64,000 nucleotides of DNA from NCBI GenBank assembly GCA_013368315.1, contig JAACJM010000145.1, positions 1-64,000 of the forward strand. Reading direction: 5' to 3'. A program made the position numbers and the translations under genes. This DNA is from Tetrapyrgos nigripes. Taxonomy: Eukaryota > Basidiomycota > Agaricomycetes > Agaricales > Campanellaceae. How positions within the stretch are numbered: the first letter of the stretch is position 1; each line of letters opens with the position of its first letter. The notes below the pieces were generated by a model that did not search any database, was not told the origin of the DNA, and saw nothing but the letters and a program-made list of their open reading frames with translations. Below, piece by piece: positions 53,915 through 64,000 of this stretch.

Positions 53915-56086
53915 CTAGATGGTTCTGACTGTATCTAAATTTTGTAGCCTCTGAGGCCTCCGAACAGTAGAATCCTGCAGGGATGTCCCTGGGAGCTGCA
54001 GGCGGAGTAAGTGGGAACCAAGCTGGAGATTTGTCCTCCTTTCAACGGAAGCCATCAGAGATCCCACCCAGGTAGATGATTTGGCCTCCATTCGTTTCTC
54101 AACCCTTGATCCAGAACTGAGATAGGACTTCCATATGTCTTCTGGGGCTTCCGGATTTTCACCGTCTTCGAGTTGGCAGAAATCAATATCTATCCATGCT
54201 GAAGATCCTTGCAGTCCGAGCGCGACGTAAAAGGAGGAGTGCCACATCGATTCCGTATACGTGAGTATACAGAACTGATCGTCGTTGGATGTGTATTCCC
54301 CGCCGTCTGCATGAAATGCAGTGACATAGGCCATATTGTCGAAACGCTCCACGAAGAAATATGGCGGAAAAACACCTGAGAGTTGGGCGGTTTGGTATCC
54401 ACTAAGTTCCAATTCACTGAGCTCCAAGTTGGCTGGAACCATGAAGCCTGAGTGGGAAGGGCGTAGAGTATGGGTCAAGAAGTTGGCTTCGGGACTTTCT
54501 TTGGGAATATAACTAATTTCGACATTCTTCTCCGATATTGGTTCCAGCGATTGGTGCAGACTCCTTTCCCTCCTCCTCAAATCACCTCTCGACTCGCGAG
54601 TGACACAGATATAGTCACCACTGTCAAACTGCCCCACTATTCGGTCCATGCGAGGATCCGAAAAATCACCAAAGGTTTTGTCGCAGAGCTGCAAGGTACA
54701 ATTGTAATAGACTGGATCCCAGGAGCCGGCGAATTCGATGGTGAAGGTCTTCCCAGTAGTCATACATTCGTAGGTCAGAGAGGCATCGTGCATGAAAGGT
54801 CCCAACCAACAAAGCGACTTGTTTGCATCTACAGCGACGACAGCGAAACCTTTTTCTGCTACGGATGTCGTATGCGGGTTAGAAGCACAGAAAAAGTGCC
54901 GGGCGGAGGTAAGAAGTTCCACATGGTACAACACAGTATTGGAGGAGGCCATATGTAAGTACTTGTCACTTCGAACCCTTCGCGGGACTGGTTTCTCCCT
55001 GACACTGAGCTCCTGTACATTGTCGAAAGCAGGGGGTAGAGACCTCAAGACCAGCTCATCAACACGACACCGAACGTATTGCTGCCCGCTGGTCTTGCGA
55101 AGATAGACAGACAAGTAACTGCCGTCTTTTTCGGATTGACAGAGTAGGGAACCAAGGAAGACATCTGAACCGAAACGGGACGAGTCGGTCGGTTCGAGGG
55201 GAAGATGTATGCGGAGGCCGTTGTTTCCAAACAAGTATGATGACTTATCGTTCAAAACTTCCGGTACCGATGCCTTCACTTCTCCGGACATCCTGAACTC
55301 GTAAGGTGAGCTTGCCAGCAATCCCCGGGATTCGTGTTTATCGGATGGCATAGCAATCCAGGCAAATATACTGCGATCATCAGAAATCTTGATGATCTCT
55401 TGCTGTAATCGCATAAATGCCCTTGTGCTACCTTCCCCGTAGATAGGCGGCATGCTGACACCAAAGAGCCCCATAAGGCAATATGCTTGATCTTCTGGCC
55501 TCGTAGTCTTCCGAAATGCTGCCCATGACATCTTCTGGGCTACGCTGTAGTCGGAAATATCTTGCCCTTCAAGGACTTCGACGGGAATCGTGGTGATTGT
55601 AGAGACGAGGTCACGCAAGCTCCACCTAGTGCCAATCTTCGACCAATCTTTGTCCAGGAAGACAACATCCCACGGCGCAAGCAACTCCTGCAATGTCCAA
55701 CCTCTCTTGAACCATCTACTGCGTCTGAAGCTAGAATTGGGATGCTGAAGATGGACCTCCAGGGAAACATCGCATAGATAGACGTAGCACACGACTGCAT
55801 CCTCGTAGTACTGATACATGGAGTTGATGGCCTCCGAAAGCTCGGCGCTGCTCTCCTTGTTAATGCAGCACGAGTCAATCCAGATCCATTCAAAGTCGTA
55901 GTGCCGAGCTCGTCGACAAGCATTCAGGACTTTGGCAAAGCCAGCTTTGGCCCCGGCGGTCTCGAGATTCTGGATGTCCTGGAACGAAACATCCTCCTTC
56001 TCCCAAGTATGAGAGAGAATTGCATAAGGTGGAATGTCGGTATAGAACTCGTGAAGCTTAAGCGTTTCTGTACTCAACAGACGCAT
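53915..56086 (-). CDS. HET5: diverged HET-domain protein (intact)
   Basis: 723 residues, starting MRLLSTETLKLHEFYTDIPP. HET blocks: YAILSHTWEKEDVSFQDIQ, WIDSCCINKESSAELSEAIN, RGWTLQELLAPWDVVFLDKD. The C-terminal region has the same architecture as HET4 (RSIFAWIAMPSDKHESRGLL, SYLFGNNGLRIHLPLEPTDS, YLRKTSGQQYVRC) but with many replacements and about 35 extra residues, including a linker with RRRERSLHQSLEPISEKNVE. The tail ends SLMASVERRTNLQLGSHLLR. The long uninterrupted frame at this divergence argues that it has been kept functional. Its 5' flank does not match the shared promoter block and it has no AKR partner. It is tandem with HET4 in the same orientation. Confidence 0.9.
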   Translation of the reverse strand: MRLLSTETLKLHEFYTDIPPYAILSHTWEKEDVSFQDIQNLETAGAKAGFAKVLNACRRARHYDFEWIWIDSCCINKESSAELSEAINSMYQYYEDAVVCYVYLCDVSLEVHLQHPNSSFRRSRWFKRGWTLQELLAPWDVVFLDKDWSKIGTRWSLRDLVSTITTIPVEVLEGQDISDYSVAQKMSWAAFRKTTRPEDQAYCLMGLFGVSMPPIYGEGSTRAFMRLQQEIIKISDDRSIFAWIAMPSDKHESRGLLASSPYEFRMSGEVKASVPEVLNDKSSYLFGNNGLRIHLPLEPTDSSRFGSDVFLGSLLCQSEKDGSYLSVYLRKTSGQQYVRCRVDELVLRSLPPAFDNVQELSVREKPVPRRVRSDKYLHMASSNTVLYHVELLTSARHFFCASNPHTTSVAEKGFAVVAVDANKSLCWLGPFMHDASLTYECMTTGKTFTIEFAGSWDPVYYNCTLQLCDKTFGDFSDPRMDRIVGQFDSGDYICVTRESRGDLRRRERSLHQSLEPISEKNVEISYIPKESPEANFLTHTLRPSHSGFMVPANLELSELELSGYQTAQLSGVFPPYFFVERFDNMAYVTAFHADGGEYTSNDDQFCILTYTESMWHSSFYVALGLQGSSAWIDIDFCQLEDGENPEAPEDIWKSYLSSGSRVEKRMEAKSSTWVGSLMASVERRTNLQLGSHLLRLQLPGTSLQDSTVRRPQRLQNLDTVRTI

Positions 56087-57600
56087 GAGGGAAAGAAACT
56101 ACATGCCGGTGAATACGACCAGTTAAAGCTTTGAGTATGATCATGATGGTATCACCACTCACTCTGGGGATAGGATAACAGGCAGTGTGAAAATCATGAT
56201 ACAAGTCTGCATAGCTTTATATACAGACATCAAAGGCGTTGACATGTGATGCATTCAGCTTTGAGACCACGAGGAGGAGCATGTACACAGTTGCTGAAGA
56301 GAAGAGATTCCGATAGGATAGGATAGGATAGACATACGTTGACCTGCGCCCGAAAACCCAAAACTATGCCAATGGCCTATGTGTCACTGTACTGCGTGGC
56401 CGATGGAGCATGTAAGTTGTTGAACCCCTTCGGCTTGACAGAAGGCAACTAGTGTATATCCAGCTTGTTCAGAGACAAGTTTGTGAATAAAACCGCTCGT
56501 TTGTTACACCCGGAAATATGTCGGCGCAGGCCACAGTATACAGCGGCAGGTACGAGCCCTCATCCCATTGCCTGAAAGCAATTGAATATTGAATTGTTGA
56601 CTCTGAAGAGGTAGATGTGGGCCATGGACTGGGCACTGGACCGCTGCTCGACGGTCGGACGAAAGCGGGACGGAGAATTTCAGGGAAGGCGCTTGGTGCC
56701 GAGTCTGCCATGTGTACAGAAAAGGATATATTTTCCCGGGATGGGAATAGTCCAACCATCTAAGACTCGTAATTATAACACACTACTTTGGAACCACTTC
56801 TCTTTCGAACGTAAATGAATATCAGCGAGTGCTCTCGTTGCTTTCTGGACGCAGAGACAACAAAAATTATTCCAAGACCAACTTCACACGCCAAGCTCCC
56901 AAAACGACGCCCAAAAGTACCAGTCTGGACTCTGAAGCAAGGGAAAATCCAAGTTCCGCTGTCACTTTCTCGCTTAGCTTGCGAGTCTATTTGTCTCCCG
57001 AGTCCCGCGCGGCGGGGTCATATTCCCGCCGTGTAATAACGTCCCCCCCCTCCTCCGGTAGACTATGATATCCGAGATGACTATCAAGTACATACCGCGG
57101 AAGCGCTACAAATGTTAAGGCGTCATATATGATGATCGTCTCTCTGGAAGTTAAGAAGTTGGAGCTGAGACTTTTGCAAGACTTTTGCCACTTCAGGGCC
57201 ATCCTCAACTGCTCGTTTTGGATTATATGCCACAATTCAAAGAGGTAGGTACTCGGTAGGTGTACAGAGGTTTATTACCCTTGACGGCCGTTCCTGCCCG
57301 TTCCTGCCCGTGGCGACTTTGACTGACACGTAGCAAGCGACAAATTTGAAACGGCAATCATCAATGAGCACTAGCGCATCAAGTCGGATTGCCAAAGGAA
57401 CTACGATCATTGTCAGCGCGGTCCGTCGTTCCTTCCGACGATAGGTGTCTTGACCAGAAAGTTCAGCGATTGGAAACCTCCGACGATTCCTCAGCCTCGT
57501 TTAAGAAATGTTTGGGATATAAGACGGTAGACCCCATTGAAGTTACTTGCCAACCTATAGATCCTCCTCAACTCATAGCAAGCAAACGCAGAGACAAAAG
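56087..57600. other. Intergenic between HET5 and the transcription factor
   Basis: Holds a short GATAG tandem (GATAGGATAGGATAGGATAG near 56312-56331). Small frames on both strands lack support. It may contain divergent promoters for HET5 and the regulator. Confidence 0.4.
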
Positions 57601-59627
57601 ATGCCCAAGGGATCAAGTTGTTTCAATTGCAGGTGACGATGACCGCTACGACCCTCTTGCGTACTAGACTGATTAACCTGCTGCTTCAAACTTCCTCTTC
57701 CAGACGCCGCCATATTGTACGTCCTTTTTGCTTGATCATGACATTGGATGTTCGAATTCTTGCGTTACTTGACCAAAAGTATTTTTACAGAAATGTGACG
57801 CAGGTCGTCCTATATGCAAAAATTGCGACAAATCTTCAGGTAAATTCAGCGACTGTGAATATCCTAGCGGAGGGACTTCAAACGCAGAGTACCTCGAGGA
57901 GCAAATAAGCATTCTGGAAAATCGCATCAAACAGCTAGAGAACCCTAGCGTAGACGAGACCACGCTTCTTCGTAATCCTTACTCCGGGACTGCGGTCGCA
58001 CTAGGCCCGGGTGAGAAGGATTTATCTGACTCTTTCGCCACCTTCAGGATCATTGAATTCCAGCTTCAGCTACCAGCCATCTCATCGCGAGAGAGTCAGG
58101 AAGTGGAATTATTCCTCGTGAGATACAGAGAAATCTGCAAGTCTCGGTAGTCCTCCTCAATATACTCGTCTCTGATGTTCTGTACAGCATATCGCACTTC
58201 CTGACGTTTGCCTCCGAGATAGGGTTTTTCCTAGACCCTACTAGATTCTATAATTCTGTGGTCACCGACTCTTCAAATCCGCCTGCTCAAGCTCTCCTTC
58301 AGACAGTGCTTTTGCTTGCGGCCCAGTTAAACCCATTCTCGCCGCTTACTGAACAGATGAAGGACGACCTTCTCTTGCAGACTATTAAAGGCACGCCCCA
58401 AATCTTGTCCTCAAATCATCCCAACAATATCTTGCAAGCTATCCAAGCGCACGTCCTTCTTTCGCAATACTTTTTCTTGAATGGTAAAAAACTTGAGGGA
58501 CGATATAATCTCACCATGGCTGTTTCACTCGTCCTTGCTGTCCGGCTTCATCGAGTCCGATCCCAGATACATAGGTGCAGATCATATACACTACCGTTCA
58601 AAGATGCGATTGAAGAGAAGGAGAAAATTGAGGCTTTTTGGACAGTGTTACGCCTAAATAGCTGTTGGACGGCACTGGAAGGTGCAACAACAAGCCTACA
58701 ATATCTCAAACCTCACATGAGAGTTGATACGCCATGGCCGGGGGTACGCTGTCTAGCACATCTCAAATCATCTCGCTAATTGTCTGATTTATACGTTCAA
58801 AGATTCCTCTTGCTCCTGATACTTTGACAGTGTCCACGATCCAGTTTTTTCTGGCTAACACGTCAGACGGTGGATATTCTGCCCAAGCGTTACGTGCCAA
58901 AGCATCTATACTTCTCGAACAAGCCTTTGACCTCAGTAATAGATACACAGGTAGGCAATAGCACATGTTGCTCAGTCCGTACAATTACTAACATCAAAGC
59001 CGAGTGGTGGCTCTGAACAGCTCAATACCAACAGCTAACCCAACACTGGCTTGAAGCCTGCAATTCTCTGAGGGTCGTGTTCCAACGGTTCCAATTCGAG
59101 CTTCCTTCGATTGACTCAGCTGACTCCCTCGAAGCGTCGAGGCAGCTCCTTATCATCCATACGCTAGTATACGTCACAAAAATACGCATCGCCTCATTGC
59201 CTCCTCAACCACCCTCAAATGAGAATACGAGACGAGCTGCTTTAGAAAGTGTGGAACTGTTAAGGAAGGTGGATTTACGGGCAATCGAGTTTGTAGATCC
59301 AATCATGGCAGTGAGTACTTGCAATTGGCGTCTTTATGATGATATTACTAATATCATCTGAATACTTTAAAAATTAAAAGATACTCTGGACGCTCGTCGG
59401 AAATTTCTTCGTCGAGGAATTGTCCAGGTACGGACGTGCCGGCCAATCTCAGGCTACTGCCTGGGTGCAACAGGAATTGCAGCAAGGTTTGGAAGCAATC
59501 TTTCAAGCTATGACGATGTTTTCGACAAACTCCCCCTTGATGGGTAAGTTACAATATGTCTTTTGAACTGTTCTAACGAGGTATTTGGAACGCAGGACAA
59601 CAACTGGCCCAACTCCGTGATACGTGA
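57601..59627 (+). CDS. Zn2Cys6 transcription factor with fungal-specific regulatory domain
   Basis: Exons 57601-57632, 57704-57716, 57791-58140, 58188-58743, 58803-58950, 59021-59310, 59381-59543 and 59596-59627 total 1584 bases (527 residues), all in frame. The binuclear zinc cluster is at residues ~7-37: CFNCRRRHIKCDAGRPICKN, then CDKSSGKFSDCEY. Two introns split the cluster, leaving a 13-base second exon. A short coiled coil (EYLEEQISILENRIKQLE) follows as dimerisation linker. The middle region (HFLTFASEIGFFLDPTRFYN; LNPFSPLTEQMKDDLLLQTI) fits the fungal-specific TF domain of xanthine-regulator/Gal4-type factors. Nuclear DNA-binding regulator; the targets are unknown. The neighbouring HET, AKR and P450 genes are candidates by position only. 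Confidence 0.9.
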
Positions 59628-61929
59628 ACTCTGAAGTAGAGTAACACGCGTCTGGTGTCTGCTGCAGTCATTTATATGGCTAGGCTGGATCCTCGAATTA
59701 TTAAGGCTTTTGCCGATACATTCACCATATCTCCTATAACATTATCATTGTTCTGATGTATCGCAGACTCGGAGCAATGATCATTCGTGTAGACAAACCC
59801 ACAAAAGTAACACCAAAGGTAGTGTGGCTATGAAAACTGCAAAAAATATGTCAGAGGGAATGCCATGTAAGGCGAAAGGCTAACTAAATAGGTTACCACA
59901 AAGGTAGGCATTTATGGAAACCCGGAAGGCCTCGCTCATTAAGCGATCCGTATTTGATTGGCGAGGAGTTGGACCCCGAGGACTCTCTCACCCTGCATAT
60001 GTAATATAACCTATAGAGAGATTAACAGGATGGACGCTTTTTTATTTTTTATTTTAAACTCTATATTTAACAACTAGCAGGCCAGATTACAGCCAAGGTG
60101 TTGGGGCAGGCTTCCCCAGAAAAGTAAATACATGATGGGATGCATGGAGCATTTGTAGAGGGTAAGTACTAATGAAGCAGCAAATATTCAGTGTAGGATG
60201 ACCAGTCAGTAGAGCTCACCAAATAGAGTGCTGAGTAGAAAGCTAGTAGAGCTTAGATACAAGTTGCTTGTAGAGCAGATAGAACTGGATATTGTTCTGT
60301 AGTATCTACGACTTTACAGAGAGCTTTTATACTAGATAAAGAGTATGTAATTACTAATATCTACATTGTCCATGGACATACCTAGAGACTAAGAGGATAT
60401 TGCCATTGGCCATATTGCTATCTACAGAGATATCACTACATAGTAAGAGATAAGAGTATTGTCTGGAGAATGTCCTGGAGGACTAGCATACTTATAGCTA
60501 CGTAGAAGTTTCATAATAACTCCATATAGGATCATAGTTACTATACATGGAAGATATATATTTCAACAAGTACATGATAGTACAAAGAACTAGGATGCCA
60601 AGGAGTGAGCTCAAGTTGCTGGTGTTCTATGTTCTGAAAAGGAAGGTTAGTACTGGTGAAGTGAGAGTGGATAGTTCATACCTTGTATGGGTTGCCCTTC
60701 TTGTTTCCCTTGGTAGTAGCATTTGCATCCTTTGCAAACCCGCTTGATGCAGCCATAAGGATCCTGGAACAATCCGCACTCATCTTGAGTCTGGACCACC
60801 CTTCTACAACATTGCCGCTTGCAGATAAAACTTTGGGGGGGCATAACCATGTGGTAATTGAGCAGCAGATGACATGGTGAGACGAGGCAGGGACAATGTC
60901 CTGTCAAGCAGGGTAGACCATCAGACCCACTGCATAGTGTCGGCGGAAAGCGCCAGCTTAAATCCTGTCGCAAATCCAACACTTGGTCTCAGCCAATTTC
61001 ATCCAAATAGTGCTGGCAACATCTCTGGGAGTTCTCCTCATTTCACTCACGATGGGGAGGTCATAAGAAAGGGCATGACCAAGGAACGAGGGACCTGGTA
61101 TGTGGAGAGGCATAGGAGGGATCCATCTTTGGATGACTAATGACTACCCGATTTGGAAGGGCAGATGTCCCACACTTCTTCTGGTGTCATAGGGTGACTT
61201 TCACCCAGCTCTGGCAACAGATAGATCTACTACTAAGTTCTGTAGTAGGTATCTATCTTTCATTAATATCATAGGGTAGTTAACTACAAAAAATCAAGAG
61301 TGTCAAATGTAAAGTGAAAGTGCAGTGATGAGAATCAGAGGCATGGTCAATGCATGCGTCTGATTATGTTCCAGAGACTGGGAGATTAGGACTCTAAGCT
61401 TTGGTCAATGGGTAATGCATATGATCAGGCATTTAAGTGTGTTGTTGATTTTATAATGTTATTCTGGAGCTTGTACAATAAATATTCTATAACGTGATGA
61501 TTCTCATCACCCTACGTTCATTTTCCATCTGCAACATTTGAATTTCTGTATCTAATTACCTTATGATCTTACTAGACGATCCATATTTACTACAGAGCTT
61601 AGCCGTAGATCTGAGCATTCATACTATATTCCGTATATGTACCGACTGAGGCTCTGAGAACCCTCTGAACAGTACAGTTACAGTCTTTCTGTATCTGTAA
61701 ACCTCCCGTACAGTATACAGTCATAATCGTATACAGTACGGTGAGCAGCCCTACTCATGCCTGTCAGTTGACAATTCATCAATCATTGGAATTCCGCAAA
61801 TTGGCTTATAAATGTGGCTTGCTCAGTTGTTTTGACCCAAAGAAAAGGAAGTAATCAAAAAATGAGTGAAAGACAGGATACTACTAGTAACTAAGTCCAT
61901 TCTTCTGCTAGTTTCTATACCCATTGCCT
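59628..61929. other. Intergenic, no gene called
   Basis: 2.3 kb without a supported gene. Contains a hairpin at 61219-61257 (listed separately) and an inverted pair TGATGAGAATCA / TGATTCTCATCA (61327 and 61500). A Cys-rich minus-strand frame at 60647-60982 is not supported as a gene. Confidence 0.4.
61219..61257. repeat. Short inverted repeat (hairpin-capable)
   Basis: AGATAGATCTACTAC and the facing GTAGTAGGTATCTATCT pair over 15 bases with a two-base bulge around an 8-base loop. Confidence 0.6.
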
Positions 61930-64000
61930 CTATGCCAAAGGCATCAAGCCCATCCAAGTACAAAAAATATTACACTGATGCTTTGAGGCGAAGCCTTTAA
62001 ATCCACTCTCAACATTGCCATCACCGAACAGTGAAGTTTTTGGGTCCATAGCTGTGGCTTGAGCTCCTTCCCCAAAGATAAGCTCCAGCAGTTTACTACC
62101 AAGGGTTCTATCAGTATCATTGCAATTCGGAGTGTGCTGAAAATAACTCATGGAGATGTCATGATTTGCGCATCTGAAAGTAACCCGCCATATCCTTGGA
62201 AATCAGAGACATATGCATTCTCATGTGTCTTCTCATATTGGAGGTGCTGAACTGCCACCAGAAACAGTGCAGTAGTGTATTTTGCATGATCTGGAGCAAT
62301 GGGATGTACAGGGTTGGAATTATGGATATACTTGATAAAATCTTGACCAGGCAGAATGGCAATCCGCTCCTCAAGTAGGTATGTATGCTTTGGTCCTATT
62401 GTACAGGATCTTGAATGCTTGATTTCGTCACTGAGAACCACAAAGACTGCTGCTTCAACATATCTTAAATTTGGAATGGGGAGGCCAGGTGGACCTAGAG
62501 TGCAATGATATTCAGTGAACACTCATATATAGTATCCATTAAAGATTCAATACCTTTGAGTTGTTTCTGATGCTCGATGTAGGCGTACGCAAATTCCATC
62601 AGCGCCACAGCGTGATAATGAACATTTGCTTCAATTATGATCCCTTCAAACTCATCCACACCAGCATACCTGCCCCAGTTGACCCTGAAATTCTGATTAG
62701 TCTCTATCTTACCAAAATGAGAGTGCAGCTTACACTTTTCCATTCATCCTAGTACCCTTGTTCTTGTAAAGAATCTTCATGACAATTGAGTTTGATGCTG
62801 GCATGACTTCCTCTGAACAAATGAGTGTTGCACGATGACACATTTTGAAAGCCCCAACACCAAGTTCTGATTCAAAACGCAAATCAACCCATAAATGAGC
62901 ATCAGAAGAAATGACATGATTGTCAAAGACAAATCTGCTATTGACAGTGTCAGATTCAATGATATCAAGAAAGGAGACCTTGGGAACAGGAGCTACAAGA
63001 CCTGGAATGTCAATGGATGAGGTTACATTCGAGGGTTGATCAGAATTCAATCCACCTGATATCAACACAGCAGAGACTCAATTTGCTGTTGGAGAGAGAA
63101 AGGGTGTTGGGGTCTTCTTGGCTTGGGGAGGCGTTGTTGGTGTTGCAGTTGAAGTCTAGCACCAAATATATGTTTTAGTGAAATGCTGAAGTTGACAGTA
63201 GGAAGTGGACTTATGCTATGCGGGCATCACTGTCAGCCCCAAGAAGATCTGCCACTGTGGCTGAAAACATGGCAGAAGATGTTTCAGAAGTCTCGGAAAG
63301 TGCTGTGTTCTATGATGAGATACCAGTGGCTGTCCAAGTGGTTGAGGGAATCTGCAAAACATCATTATAGACTAAGTATTAAGTTTATAATTTGGTACGC
63401 ACACTTTGAGGGCTGTTCCCTTGTGTATGAACTCTAGAAGATGGACACGAGGTCATACTTGAAGTGACAGTGATAGGTGGTGGCAACGTCTGAAAGACAT
63501 TAATATGAAGTTCAGTATTCAAAACTTCATATAAAATTCAAATGAGCAAAGCCATACCTTTTTACACTCCTGCTCCTCTAAGGCAGACTGGTAGCGGTCC
63601 CACTCTTCCACTGAGATGATCAAGATGAGACAGAAGGGCATTGGTGGCTGGACAAACTTCCGTTGGTGTGTTTTCTTGTCTTCCTTCATGCAGGCAGGCC
63701 GAAAGTATGGTTGGTGTTGGTCCAATGTTGGACCATCCATGTCCACTTGCAATTTATTTGAAGTCTCACGCAGATTGATTTCTTGAAAGTTGAAGAGAAA
63801 TTTGGGAACGTTTGCTGTGATCTGATCAATTTTTGACCTCATAAGGTTCACGACAACAGCTCTGATTTCAGGGACAGTTGCATTGGCGTCAAGGTCCCTA
63901 ATTGAATCTGTAAGCCCCTGTATGTACAAAACCAGTTAGTGAGTGATATTTGACATACTGGATCACTCACACTCAAAATTGTCTCCTTGGGCTTACCCTC
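61930..64000 (-). CDS. Alpha-type protein kinase, 5' partial
   Basis: Multi-exon minus-strand gene that enters from the right edge. Upstream exon 63929-63558: an N-terminal region (FRPACMKEDKKTHQRKFVQP, FCLILIISVEEWDRYQSALE) ending at a GTATGG donor. A Ser/Thr/Pro-rich linker follows. The kinase part lies in 63068-61930: ELGVGAFKMCHRATL, SNSIVMKILYKNKG (nucleotide-binding Lys), EANVHYHAVALMEFAYAYIE, KHTYLLEERIAILPGQDFIK, VQHLQYEKTHENAYVSDFQG (Asp-Phe-Gln-Gly) and GGLLSDAQIMTSP, then LFGDGNVESGFKGFASKHQC with the His/Cys zinc site. This is the MHCK/EF2K alpha-kinase layout expanded in Agaricomycetes. The substrate is unknown. Exon ends in the linker are uncertain; no lesion is seen in the kinase part. 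Confidence 0.8.

Noticed and set aside
57389..57667. Alternative start of the regulator at 57389
   Set aside because: That frame lacks the zinc cluster; ATG 57601 gives MPKGSSCFNC and a full eight-exon frame.
60647..60982. Cys-rich 111-codon minus-strand frame as a zinc-finger gene
   Set aside because: Cysteine spacing does not match Zn2Cys6 or other known fingers, and there are no supporting exons.

Overview
The window looks like an accessory region of a mushroom-forming basidiomycete (Agaricomycete). Genes carry many short introns (about 45-80 bases, GT-AG). The families are typical of that group: HET-domain incompatibility proteins, a multi-exon cytochrome P450, an alpha-type protein kinase, a Zn2Cys6 regulator, secreted heme-peroxidase-like and cysteine-containing proteins, and hAT and Ty3/gypsy transposons.

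Layout. 1-5 kb: the 3' part of an F-box/LRR-like gene, a decayed secreted heme-peroxidase-like gene, and a small TIR element. 5-14.6 kb: two copies of a duplicated segment, each with promoter and a five-exon secreted-protein gene; both copies are frameshifted, at different sites, and copy 1's 3' flank holds about 3.7 kb of inserted DNA including a hAT-type MITE. 15-17.8 kb: a broken metallo-beta-lactamase-fold gene and a small three-exon gene. 17.8-20.7 kb: a minisatellite with a higher-order repeat, then a TIR element with a second element nested in its left TIR. 21.9-56 kb: a cluster of five HET-domain genes, all on the minus strand. Three of them are paired convergently with a plus-strand aldo-keto reductase (AKR) gene whose product carries a Ser/Pro-rich linker and a C-terminal hydrophobic anchor. 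Between pairs A and B lies a P450 gene split by a young Ty3/gypsy element with identical 143-base LTRs. Between pairs B and C lie an internally deleted hAT transposon and a broken hypothetical gene. 57.6-59.6 kb: an intact Zn2Cys6 transcription factor. 61.9-64 kb: an alpha-kinase gene running off the right edge.

The repeated unit is AKR(+) facing HET(-), with about 300-380 bases between the 3' ends: A 24690-28520, B 38868-42809, C 48996-53260. The copies have decayed differently. AKR1 is intact and AKR2 and AKR3 are broken. HET4 and HET5 are intact, HET1 is truncated, and HET2 and HET3 each carry a one-base frameshift. HET domains are known from fungal non-self recognition. The link to a membrane-anchored reductase is inferred only from position and repeated co-duplication.

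Many lesions are single-base indels. The Ty3 pol frames are interrupted twice although its LTRs are identical, so assembly error should be ruled out before treating every frameshift as biological. Exon boundaries were placed by eye from splice-site sequence and reading frame; no alignment or database search was run.
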